A stretch of 21,218 nt of DNA from DASQPR01 sp035263025 (GCA_035263025.1 DATFRR010000210.1:1-21218); one strand, 5' to 3'. Shown: positions 14,202-20,910, counted from the stretch's first letter. Numbers and translations are program-made. The notes: generated by a model not told the origin, from the sequence alone.

Positions 14202-16051
14202 GGCAGCTCCATCGTCAACACGGTCGGTCCGCCGGGCGGACTGTCCACCGTGAGCGAGCCGTCAAACGTACCTAGACGGCGGGTCAAGCCGGCGAGACCC
14301 GTGCCGCCGCGCGAATCGGCACCGCCGCGCCCGTCATCGCGTACGGTCAGCCGCAGTACGCCGTCCGCCCACCGTACGTTCACCTCGATCCGCGACGCGC
14401 GAGCGTGCTTGACCACGTTCGCGAGCGCCTCGGCCACCGCGAAATACGCCGCCGACTCGACCGCCTCGGCGGCCCGACCGGGCAGGTCGACGGTCACGTC
14501 CACCGGCATCGGCGTGTCCAGCGCGAGCGCGCGCACCGCGTCGCCGAGGCCGCGTTCGGCGAGCACCGGCGGGTGGATGCCGCGCACCACGTCGCGGATC
14601 TCGGCCAAGGCCGTCGAGGACGCCTCGCGTGCCTGGGTGACGAGCCGCTTGGCGGCCTCCGGATCGGTGTCGACCAGACGTTCCGCGTTGCCGAGCGCGA
14701 GTCCGAGTGCCACGAGCCTGGCCTGCGCGCCGTCGTGGAGGTCGCGCTCGATCCGGCGTACCTCGGCCGCCTGGGCCGCCACCGCGTTGCTGCGCGTCTC
14801 GGTCAGGTGCTCGACTCGCTGTGCGAGTTCGGCACCCCGCGTCGGTGCGAGCAGCACCGCCGTCCACTGTCCGTGCCAGCGTACAAATCGTGGCGCGAGG
14901 TGCACGGCGATGATCCCCGCGGCGATGCCAGCGACGATCCCGAGAGCGGCGAGCCAGACGGGCGCGGCGTGGAACGTTCCGTCTTCATCACCGAACGCGC
15001 GGGCGACCCCGGGTGCAATGAGCTCGAGCACGGCCGCCACGATCGCTGCGATCGGCAGCAGCGCGATGACCATTCCGGTGGCCGGATCGGCAAGCGCCCA
15101 GCCGAGATCCCGCCACGTCGCGTTGTCCTTGAGCAACCGATCCTGCCGCTCCGCCCATCGCGCCCAGCGCTCCGTCTTGAACAGCGACTTGCCGACGCGG
15201 TAACGCCCATCAGGCTCCAGGTCGAGTGACCGCGGCGTTGGGTAGGGCGACGCGACCGGCACACCGCTCCAGACATCTGCGAGATGCCGCCGTAGGCCGG
15301 CCACGCTTCGCACCGAGGTCGTCGACGGTGCGAAGAGGAATACGAAGCCCACTCCGGAGCCAAGGCCGATCAGGTTGAACAGCCCGGCAAGCGCCGCGAG
15401 CACTCCGCTTGCGCCGAGTGCGCCGAGACGCACCAGCGCGACGAGCCTCGTACCCCACCACAGCTTGCGCGCGTCGATGGACGCCTGCCTGCGCGGTGAC
15501 ACGGTGCCGAGCATGACGCGGCACCACTGGCCGTACGTCCGCAGGAACACGGGAGCGGCCGGCACCACGACGGCCGCGGCGACAAACGGCCACACGCCGG
15601 ACGCGAGTCCGCCGATCGCGACCCCAAGCGCGGCGAGCGGCAGACCGGCCAACCCGACACCGACCACCGGATGCAGCAGGAGGAACAGCAGATCCTTGCC
15701 GGTTGCGCGGTCGCCGAGCACCCAGCCGATGCGCGCCGACATCCGCGGCCACCACGCGTGGCGGTGCAGCCGGTTGTCAGCTTCGTAGAGTCCGTCGAGC
15801 CGGCGCACCGGCGGCGCGGGCTCCGCTCGGTACGGCCGCGGAACGTCCACCCCGCACCATCGGCTTGCCAACGAACGCAACGCGTCGGCGTACTTACGAT
15901 CGACGACCACCACCGGCGGCAGGACGATGACCAAGCCGAGGCCGAAGACGAGCATCAACGCGACGAGCGTGATCGCCGCCACCGGTATCGCGGCCAGTGC
16001 GACCACGACGAGGGCGATGCTTCGTAGAACTGCGACGGCAACCGATCTCAT
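14165..16051 (-). CDS. HisKA_3 sensor histidine kinase with two sensor modules
   Basis: A 628-residue membrane kinase. The N-terminal half contains two copies of a membrane sensor module like PF13796: first about 15-240, with GDRATGKDLLFLLLHPVVGVG-type sequence at 113-133, and second about 240-405, with DNATWRDLGWALADPATGM at 309-327. Each copy has a 'VPxxY' loop (DVPRPY and PVASPY) before it. The catalytic half has the HisKA_3 phospho-His H439 in RRIERDLHDGAQARLV, the N box EALANVVKHARAS, and the ATP-lid motifs DDGRGG and GTGLAGLTRRL. The ATG at 16051 is chosen because the open frame upstream to 16138 runs through a perfect inverted repeat. The ribosome-binding site is weak, so a leaderless or short-leader transcript is possible. 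It overlaps the response regulator by 37 bases. Confidence 0.93.
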   Translation of the reverse strand: MRSVAVAVLRSIALVVVALAAIPVAAITLVALMLVFGLGLVIVLPPVVVVDRKYADALRSLASRWCGVDVPRPYRAEPAPPVRRLDGLYEADNRLHRHAWWPRMSARIGWVLGDRATGKDLLFLLLHPVVGVGLAGLPLAALGVAIGGLASGVWPFVAAAVVVPAAPVFLRTYGQWCRVMLGTVSPRRQASIDARKLWWGTRLVALVRLGALGASGVLAALAGLFNLIGLGSGVGFVFLFAPSTTSVRSVAGLRRHLADVWSGVPVASPYPTPRSLDLEPDGRYRVGKSLFKTERWARWAERQDRLLKDNATWRDLGWALADPATGMVIALLPIAAIVAAVLELIAPGVARAFGDEDGTFHAAPVWLAALGIVAGIAAGIIAVHLAPRFVRWHGQWTAVLLAPTRGAELAQRVEHLTETRSNAVAAQAAEVRRIERDLHDGAQARLVALGLALGNAERLVDTDPEAAKRLVTQAREASSTALAEIRDVVRGIHPPVLAERGLGDAVRALALDTPMPVDVTVDLPGRAAEAVESAAYFAVAEALANVVKHARASRIEVNVRWADGVLRLTVRDDGRGGADSRGGTGLAGLTRRLGTFDGSLTVDSPPGGPTVLTMELPCVLSSPKTSPC

Positions 16052-16068
16052 GCGACGAGTGTGGCCGA

Positions 16069-16104
16069 ACGGGTACGTCGCCCGCACCGGCGCGACGTAC
16101 CCGT
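16069..16104. promoter_or_regulatory. Perfect 13-bp inverted repeat upstream of the histidine kinase gene
   Basis: ACGGGTACGTCGC at 16069-16081 is exactly complementary to GCGACGTACCCGT at 16092-16104, with a 10-base spacer. It lies 18 bases upstream of the kinase ATG and 44 bases downstream of the FAD-oxidoreductase stop. On the minus strand a TTGGCA hexamer (16138-16133) lies upstream and could be a -35, placing the repeat near the transcription start, but the matching -10 is poor. No T-run follows on the minus strand. It is therefore more likely an operator for the paired response regulator, or a hairpin terminator without a U-tract, than a Rho-independent terminator. Confidence 0.7.
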
Positions 16105-16147
16105 CTTGGGTGTAGCTATCCCCACCCGGTCCTGCCAACCGGCCGCG

Positions 16148-17440
16148 CTAGGCGGTCGCGGACACGTCGGCCACCACGTCGGCGAGCGGCACCGACTCGT
16201 CCGCGAGACGATCCAGGTCGACCCGCTTGCCGGCATGTCCGGCGCGCACCAACGCCTGGATGTCGTCCTGGACGTCCCACACGTTGACGTTCATGCCGGC
16301 GAGCACACGGCCGTCCGACACCCAGAACGCGATGAACTCCGGGGTCGCGTCGGCGCGGATCGTCGGGTCACCGCGGTAGACCATCCGCTCGTACCCGCCG
16401 CGGTCGACCCAACCGGCGTATTCCATGCCAATGCTCGGCGCGTCCTCGTACTGGTCGGAGAAGAAATACGGCACCTTGTCGTACGGATCCGCGCTGCCCA
16501 GCATCGCCCGTGCGGCAGCCGGCCCGCCGTCCAGCGCGTTGCCCCAGTGCTCGACACGGATCCGGCCGCCCAGCATTGGGCTGTGGAACGACGCGACATC
16601 ACCGGCCGCGTAGACATCCGGGTCCGAGGTCCGCAGGCTCGCGTCGGTCACCACGCCGTTGTCGACGGTGAGACCGGCCGAGACCGCGAGATCGGTGACC
16701 GGTTCGATGCCGACTCCGACGATCGCCATGTCGGCCGGGACCTGTACGCCGTTGGACAGCACCACCGCCTCGAGCTTCCCGGCGCTGCCGACGAATCCGC
16801 TGACGCCAGTGCCGAAGTGGAACGTCACGTCGTGAGCCCGGTGCACGTCGGCGAAGATCGACGCGACGTCGTCGCCCAGCACCCGCCGCAGCGGCAGCAC
16901 ATCCATCTCGACGACGGTCACGTCGGCGCCGAACGACCGCGCGGCGGCCGCCGTCTCGAGGCCAATCCAGCCCGCACCCACGACGACCACCCGACGCGCC
17001 GTACCGCCACGCAACCGGTGCAGCAGTGCGTCCGCGTCAGGCAGGGTACGGAGATAGCAGACCCCGTCGAGATCGGTGCCTTCGGTCGACAGCCGTCGTG
17101 GCCGGGAACCGGTGGCAAGCAGCAGTTTGTCGTAGGTGAGCCGCTCGCTGCCGTCGAGGGTGACGGTGTGCGCCGCCGGGTCTAGCCCGGTTGCCCGTAC
17201 GCCGAGGCGAAGCTCGACGTCGTGGTCGGCATACCAGCTTTCGTTGTGGACGTACGCGCCGTCGCGGGCGTCCTTGCCGTGCAGGTAACCCTTCGACAGC
17301 GGCGGTCGCTCGTACGGCCGCTCGGACTCCTCGCCGATCATCACGATCCGACCGTCGAAGCCCTCGTCGCGCAGCGTCTCGGCGGCCTTCGCGCCGGCCA
17401 GTGACGCGCCGATGATCACAAACGTACGTGGGTCAGGCAC
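16148..17440 (-). CDS. FAD-dependent ferredoxin/rubredoxin-reductase-like oxidoreductase
   Basis: A 430-residue pyridine nucleotide-disulfide oxidoreductase-fold protein of the ferredoxin-reductase (ThcD/BphA4-like) type. It moves electrons from NAD(P)H through FAD to a small iron-sulfur or rubredoxin partner. Motifs are FVIIGASLAGAKAAE (FAD-binding Rossmann fold, 7-21), ERPPLSKGYL (44-53), VVVVGAGWIGLETA (NAD-binding, 151-164) and YAAGDVASF (second FAD contact, about 277-285). The C-terminal SDQYEDAPSIGMEYAGW segment is typical of this group. There is no redox CxxxxC, so it is not a disulfide reductase. The GTG at 17440 has AGGAGG about 6 bases upstream. It starts 24 bases after folE, probably in the same operon. 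No ferredoxin gene is next to it, so the partner is unknown. Confidence 0.92.
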   Translation of the reverse strand: MPDPRTFVIIGASLAGAKAAETLRDEGFDGRIVMIGEESERPYERPPLSKGYLHGKDARDGAYVHNESWYADHDVELRLGVRATGLDPAAHTVTLDGSERLTYDKLLLATGSRPRRLSTEGTDLDGVCYLRTLPDADALLHRLRGGTARRVVVVGAGWIGLETAAAARSFGADVTVVEMDVLPLRRVLGDDVASIFADVHRAHDVTFHFGTGVSGFVGSAGKLEAVVLSNGVQVPADMAIVGVGIEPVTDLAVSAGLTVDNGVVTDASLRTSDPDVYAAGDVASFHSPMLGGRIRVEHWGNALDGGPAAARAMLGSADPYDKVPYFFSDQYEDAPSIGMEYAGWVDRGGYERMVYRGDPTIRADATPEFIAFWVSDGRVLAGMNVNVWDVQDDIQALVRAGHAGKRVDLDRLADESVPLADVVADVSATA

Positions 17441-17464
17441 CGTTGCCTCCTCATCGATTCCGAC

Positions 17465-18148
17465 TTAGCCGCGGCCGTCAAGGCCGACGAGCGTGAAGAA
17501 TTCGGCCCGCGAGCGCGGGTCGGACCGCAGTGTGCCGAGCAGCGTCGAGGTGACCGTCTTCGAGCCAACCGCCTGCACACCGCGCAGCGTCATGCACAGG
17601 TGCTCGGCCTCGATGACCACACCAACGCCGGACGGCTGCAGATGAGCCTCGAGCCAGTCCGCCACCTGCTTGGTCAGCCGCTCCTGCACCTGCGGCCGGT
17701 GCGCGAAGTGCTCGACGATCCTGGCCAGTTTGGACAGGCCGAGGATCCGCTCACCGGGCAGATATCCGACGTGCGCCACGCCGGTGAACGGCAGCAGGTG
17801 ATGCTCGCAGACCGATCGGATCGGGATCGACCGCGCGAGCACCAATTCGTCGTATCCCTCTTCGTTCGGGAACGTGGTCGGCTCGAACGCCCGCGGCGTG
17901 AGCAGTTCCGCATAGGCCCGAGCCATCCGACCCGGCGTCGCTTCGAGGCCCTCACGGCTGAGATCAACGCCGAGCGCGTCGAGGAACGCGGCGGCCGCTT
18001 GTTCGGCGGCGGCCATGTCGCGCTCGGGCGACTGGCTGAGCGCTGGATCGGCGACCAAGGTGTCGGCGAGGGGCGGTGCCGCGTGCAGGCTCCTGTGGTG
18101 ATCATGGGTGACCTGGGCGCGGTTGGTCCGCAGGGGCGTGATCGTCAT
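17465..18148 (-). CDS. folE: GTP cyclohydrolase I
   Basis: A 227-residue FolE. It converts GTP to 7,8-dihydroneopterin triphosphate, the first step toward folate or tetrahydropterin. The diagnostic blocks are SVCEHHLLPFTGVAHVGYLP (112-131), with zinc ligands C114 and H117, and AEHLCMTLRGVQAVGSKTVT (181-200), with C185 as the third ligand. All are intact, so it is the zinc type. An extra N-terminal stretch of about 45 residues precedes the conserved core (AAAFLDALGVDLSREGLEAT onward). The ATG at 18148 has GAGG 9 bases upstream. It is read away from the SufR-like regulator gene, with about 110 bases between, and leads the FAD reductase gene 24 bases downstream. It is not linked to folP, folB or folK, so it may serve a regulated or second copy role. 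Confidence 0.96.
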   Translation of the reverse strand: MTITPLRTNRAQVTHDHHRSLHAAPPLADTLVADPALSQSPERDMAAAEQAAAAFLDALGVDLSREGLEATPGRMARAYAELLTPRAFEPTTFPNEEGYDELVLARSIPIRSVCEHHLLPFTGVAHVGYLPGERILGLSKLARIVEHFAHRPQVQERLTKQVADWLEAHLQPSGVGVVIEAEHLCMTLRGVQAVGSKTVTSTLLGTLRSDPRSRAEFFTLVGLDGRG

Positions 18149-18258
18149 GACGGAAACCTCGAAATGGCCGAATTTAGCTAGCTGATGTTGTCGCTAAAAA
18201 CATCCTCCACCGCCGCGCCCGGAATTTCAACTACGACCATTGGTGATATTCTGGTGAC
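18149..18258. promoter_or_regulatory. Divergent promoter/operator region between folE and the SufR-like regulator
   Basis: This A/T-richer gap has an inverted repeat GATGTT (18184-18189) and AACATC (18199-18204) separated by 9 bases, and an 8-bp palindrome AGCTAGCT at 18176-18183. On the folE strand TAAATT (18174-18169 region) could be a -10, with the GATGTT repeat over the expected -35. On the plus strand TATTCT (18247-18252) lies 6 bases before the GTG start at 18259, so the regulator mRNA could be leaderless; the -35 (TTTCAA, 18225-18230) is weak. The IR is the best candidate operator for the divergently encoded regulator. Confidence 0.55.
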
Positions 18259-19074
18259 GTGAACGAGTCGACGAACGGCACGTCGATCACCGGCGCGCCC
18301 GCCACCGGCCGGCCGGGCGCCGGTTCGCCGGTCACGGGTCCGAGTGCCGGGTCGGGCGCCGCCGGGCGCATCGACGCCTGGGCGGCCGTGAGTGCGCTCG
18401 CCGACCGTTCGCGCCGAGCGCTGTTCGACTACGTACGCCATGCCGGTTACCCGGTCAGTCGCGAGGACGCGGCGGCCGCCACCCGGATGAGCCGCAATCT
18501 GGCCGCGTTCCACCTCGACAAGCTGGTCGAAGCTGGTCTTCTGGTGGCTCGCTACCAGGCGCCGACCGGCCGGCCCCGCGGACGTGGTCGCACGCCGAAG
18601 GTCTACGCCCCGGCGGGTGACGGCCTCGAGGTCACCATCCCGGAACGCCGCTACGAGCTGATCGCTGAGATTCTCGCGGATGGCATGGCGGCCGCCCCGG
18701 ACAACGCCGTTGACGCGGCCGCGCACCAGGCGTACCAGCGGGGTCAGGTCCTTGGCGCGGAGGTCCGCGCGGCCGGCGGCGGCGATCGGGTGCTTGCCGC
18801 GCTCGGCTCGCTCGGCTTCGAACCGGCCCGCGACGGGTCGAAGACGCTGCTGCACAACTGCCCGTTCCACGCGCTGGCGGTCCGTCACACCGAGCTCGTG
18901 TGTGGGCTCAACCACGCCTTTCTCCGCGGGCTGGCCGAAGGTCTCGGCGCGAACGTCGACGTCGTGCTGGCGCCGCGGCCCGGCGCGTGCTGCGTCGAGT
19001 TCGCCGAACGGCCGCCCGCCGGGTCGTGTGCGCCGGAGCGCACGGCCAGCGACCAGCGACCGAGCGCCGGCTAG
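18259..19074 (+). CDS. SufR-like winged-helix regulator, probable Fe-S sensor
   Basis: A 271-residue regulator. Residues 1-38 are a low-complexity Gly/Ser/Thr/Pro leader. The winged helix lies at about 40-118 (LADRSRRALFDYVRHAGYPV, then SREDAAAATRMSRNLAAFHL), with an ArsR/DeoR-like 'AFHLDKLVEAGLL' recognition region. The C-terminal half carries NCPFHALAVRHTELVCGLNH and PGACCVEF, giving C201, C215, C244, C245 and C257. The C201-x13-C215-x28-C244 pattern resembles, from memory, that of SufR proteins, which bind a [4Fe-4S] cluster. It is divergent from folE and the FAD reductase and probably controls them; target and cluster are inferred. The GTG at 18259 gives a poorly conserved leader, so a later start is possible. 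No clear ribosome-binding site is seen, consistent with a leaderless mRNA. Confidence 0.78.
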   Translation: MNESTNGTSITGAPATGRPGAGSPVTGPSAGSGAAGRIDAWAAVSALADRSRRALFDYVRHAGYPVSREDAAAATRMSRNLAAFHLDKLVEAGLLVARYQAPTGRPRGRGRTPKVYAPAGDGLEVTIPERRYELIAEILADGMAAAPDNAVDAAAHQAYQRGQVLGAEVRAAGGGDRVLAALGSLGFEPARDGSKTLLHNCPFHALAVRHTELVCGLNHAFLRGLAEGLGANVDVVLAPRPGACCVEFAERPPAGSCAPERTASDQRPSAG

Positions 19075-19116
19075 GCGCACCGGCGCCCGGGCGCACCGGC
19101 GGCCGCCGGCTAGGCC
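19064..19116. terminator. GC-rich palindromes between convergent regulator genes, possible bidirectional terminator
   Basis: The 35-base gap between the convergent SufR-like and TetR genes contains two perfect self-complementary blocks: GCGCCCGGGCGC (19083-19094) and CCGGCGGCCGCCGG (19096-19109). GGCGCACCGGCG occurs at 19074-19085 and again at 19090-19101. GCCGGCTAGGC occurs at 19066-19076 and 19105-19115, each copy holding one of the two stop codons. No T-run is present. The blocks could form hairpins in RNA from either direction; terminator function is inference. Confidence 0.4.
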
Positions 19117-19841
19117 AGGCCGACCAGGTCGGCCATCTGGTGCATCTGATAGTCGAAGTAGTCCTCGCGCGCCTCGATCACGTTGTTGAGCTGGCCGAAC
19201 AACTCGAAGCTCACGGCGCCGAAGAGGTGGATCCACGCGATCGTGCCGCGCGCCAACACCTGCGGCGGCAGCCCGGGCGCGATGCCGTCGGCGACCGCGC
19301 GAAGATCGTCACGGACCGCGTCGGGAAGCGGCCCGTCCGCAGGCGGCCCGTCGGGATGCGGCCGGTCGGTAAGTGGCCGGTCAGGTCGCAGCGCGCCGCT
19401 GCGGTGGCCGTCGATGAGGATCTGTACGAGCACCGTCGCGGTACGCAGCGCGGCCACCGTGGTGTCCTGCGGCGCCTGGTAGCCGGGGACCGGGCTGCCG
19501 TAGATCAACGCGTACTCGGCCGGATTGGCCAGCGCCCAGCCGCGCACCGCGCGACCGATCGCGAGCAGCCGACCACGAAGATCGTCACGATCGGCGACCG
19601 CCGCCTCGGTAGACTCCACGGCGTCCGCGACCGCGTTGTAGGCATCGACGATCAGTGCGGTCAGCAGGTCGTCGCGGCTGGCAAAGTAGCGGTAGATCGC
19701 CGACGACACCATTCCCATATCGCGTGCGACGGCGCGCAGCGACAAGTTCGCACCGTCGGTGGCCAGGTGCCGACGCGCCACGTCCTTGATCTCGACGATC
19801 ATCTCCGCGCGTACCCGCGCCCGGATGGAACCAGCAGGCAT
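19110..19841 (-). CDS. TetR-family transcriptional regulator
   Basis: A 243-residue TetR protein. The N-terminal HTH spans about 12-57: IVEIKDVARRHLATDGANLS, then LRAVARDMGMVSSAIYRYFASRDDLL-type sequence with the usual IYRYFxSRDDLL ending. The C-terminal ligand domain has ALANPAEYALIYGSPVPGYQ and IHLFGAVSFELFGQLNN, typical of the WHG/TetR_C_13-like group. Residues 153-172 form a Pro/Asp pentapeptide repeat (PDRPL, TDRPH, PDGPP, ADGPL) from a DNA tandem repeat, probably a flexible loop between helices. The ATG at 19841 is preferred; an ATG-like start at 19895 would add 18 residues across the operator. No ribosome-binding site is seen, and AATAAT (19853-19848) suggests a leaderless mRNA. Two palindromic operators lie between it and the divergent NAD-binding gene. 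Confidence 0.93.
   Translation of the reverse strand: MPAGSIRARVRAEMIVEIKDVARRHLATDGANLSLRAVARDMGMVSSAIYRYFASRDDLLTALIVDAYNAVADAVESTEAAVADRDDLRGRLLAIGRAVRGWALANPAEYALIYGSPVPGYQAPQDTTVAALRTATVLVQILIDGHRSGALRPDRPLTDRPHPDGPPADGPLPDAVRDDLRAVADGIAPGLPPQVLARGTIAWIHLFGAVSFELFGQLNNVIEAREDYFDYQMHQMADLVGLA
19325..19384 (-). repeat. Four 15-bp tandem units inside tetR
   Basis: Four consecutive 15-bp units lie at 19325-19339, 19340-19354, 19355-19369 and 19370-19384; on the plus strand each has a (A/G)GCGGCCCGTCNG-like core. In frame they encode four copies of [PTA]-D-[RG]-P-x. The units differ at two to five positions, so the array is not a fresh expansion. The period is a multiple of three, and copy-number change would not break the reading frame. 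Confidence 0.75.
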
Positions 19842-19864
19842 CTTCGGATTATTGCACACATTCG

Positions 19865-19877
19865 AGAGCACTGCTCT
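19865..19877. promoter_or_regulatory. TetR operator site 1 (near tetR)
   Basis: AGAGCACTGCTCT is a perfect 6-1-6 palindrome, 24 bases upstream of the tetR ATG. It covers the -35 position for the possible -10 AATAAT (19853-19848). In the reverse orientation its flanks extend the match to site 2 (CAAGAGCAGTGCTCTCGAA here). Operator function is inferred from position between the divergent genes and from symmetry, which is usual for TetR dimers. Confidence 0.75.
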
Positions 19878-19916
19878 TGCATGAGTACAGAGCATGTGCG
19901 AGCATGGGTTCTAACA

Positions 19917-19931
19917 GAGAGCAGCGCTCTC
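19917..19931. promoter_or_regulatory. TetR operator site 2 (near the NAD-binding gene)
   Basis: GAGAGC-AGC-GCTCTC is a perfect 6-3-6 palindrome, 33 bases upstream of the ATG at 19965. Its core AGAGCAGCGCTCT matches site 1 at 11 of 13 positions, and the extended 19-base comparison in opposite orientation matches at 16 of 19. If TACGTT (19944-19949) is the -10, the site covers the -35 of the divergent gene. The arrangement mirrors site 1. Confidence 0.75.
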
Positions 19932-19964
19932 GAATCAGCCGGATACGTTAAAAGGAGACGAGCA

Positions 19965-20891
19965 ATGTCGCAGCACGTGATCGTCGGGGCCGGCCCAGTC
20001 GGCACCGCCACCGCACTGATCCTGGCCAACCGCGGCGACGAGGTACGGATGGTGACGCGCCGCGGCTCCGGCCCGGAGCACCCAGCCATCGAGCGCGTCG
20101 CGGCGGATGCCAACGACGCCGCGCAACTCGCCGCCATCGCGAAGGGCGCAGTGGCGCTCTACAACTGCGCGAACCCGCAGTACCACCGGTGGCTCACCGA
20201 CTGGCCGCCGCTCGCGTCCGCGTTGCTCGCCGCTGCCGAGCAAAGCGGCGCCGCGCTCACGATCGCGGCACCGCTCTACGGTTACGGTCCGGTTGATGGT
20301 CCGATGACGGCCGAGACGCCGCTTGCCGCGACGCACCCGAAGCTTCGTATGCGCGCCGACATGTGGCGCGACGCGCTCGCTGCGCATCAGGCCGGTCGGA
20401 TCCGCGCGACCGAGGTGCGAGCCAGCGACTACATCGAAGCGAACGGGCTGATCTCGGATGGCTTTGGCAAGCAACTGCTCGCCGGACAGCGCGGCTACTC
20501 GCCGGCGCCGTTGGACGTGCTGCACAGCTGGACGTCGATCACGGACGTCGCGCGTACCCTGGCGACGGTTGCCACCGACGAACGCGCGTGGGGACGTGCG
20601 TGGATGGTGCCGACCAACGCACCGCTGACCATCCGCGGACTCGCCGATCGGTTCGTCGCGGCCAACGGCGCACCGAAGGCGAAGCTCACCGCGATCCCGT
20701 ACGCCGTGCTGTGGGCCGCCGGACTCTTCCAGCCCTTCGTCAAGGAACTGCGCACCACGCGCTACCAGTTCACTAAGCCGTTCGTCATCGACTCGACGGA
20801 GACGACGGCGGTGTTCGGCCTCGAGCCGACCCCACTGGACGACGCGCTAATTGCGGCGGCGAAGCGCCTTCGCGAGCGCTCAGCGGCCTGA
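19965..20891 (+). CDS. NAD(P)-binding epimerase/dehydratase-like oxidoreductase
   Basis: A 308-residue Rossmann-fold protein of the atypical SDR (NAD-dependent epimerase/dehydratase-like) type. HVIVGAGPVGTATALILANR is the nucleotide-binding motif. MVTRRGSGPEHP after beta-2 has two Arg, which suggests NADP(H). ALYNCANPQYHRWLTDW and IAAPLYGYGPVDGPMT follow at the positions of the active-site loops. The usual YxxxK pair is replaced around LRMRADMWRDAL, so classical SDR chemistry may be lost. Substrate and reaction are unknown. The ATG at 19965 has AAAGGAG 7 bases upstream, a strong site compared with its neighbours. It is read away from tetR, with both operators between, and is the likely target of that repressor. 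The stop lies in a 12-bp tandem duplication (20887-20910). Confidence 0.87.
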   Translation: MSQHVIVGAGPVGTATALILANRGDEVRMVTRRGSGPEHPAIERVAADANDAAQLAAIAKGAVALYNCANPQYHRWLTDWPPLASALLAAAEQSGAALTIAAPLYGYGPVDGPMTAETPLAATHPKLRMRADMWRDALAAHQAGRIRATEVRASDYIEANGLISDGFGKQLLAGQRGYSPAPLDVLHSWTSITDVARTLATVATDERAWGRAWMVPTNAPLTIRGLADRFVAANGAPKAKLTAIPYAVLWAAGLFQPFVKELRTTRYQFTKPFVIDSTETTAVFGLEPTPLDDALIAAAKRLRERSAA

Positions 20892-20910
20892 GACTCAGCC
20901 TGAGACTCGG
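20887..20910. repeat. 12-bp tandem duplication across a stop codon
   Basis: CCTGAGACTCAG (20887-20898) is followed by CCTGAGACTCGG (20899-20910), differing at one base. The first copy contains the TGA (20889-20891) of the NAD-binding gene, so the duplication puts a second TGA out of reach of the frame. The first copy also contains CTGAG-A-CTCAG, a small palindrome. It occupies most of the 38-base gap to the convergent GNAT gene, and no U-tract terminator is visible. Confidence 0.6.

Noticed and set aside
16052..16138. N-terminal extension of the histidine kinase from 16138
   Set aside because: It would translate through the perfect inverted repeat. The residues are not hydrophobic or conserved, and the first membrane helix begins after the ATG at 16051.
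18178..19236. Minus-strand 352-codon open frame opposite the SufR-like gene
   Set aside because: It has no conserved motif, while the plus-strand frame has a clear winged helix and conserved cysteines.
18900..19964. Upstream extension of the NAD-binding gene frame
   Set aside because: The frame stays open upstream of 19965, but the ATG at 19965 has a strong ribosome-binding site, the Rossmann motif starts right after it, and the extension is antisense to tetR and crosses its operators.
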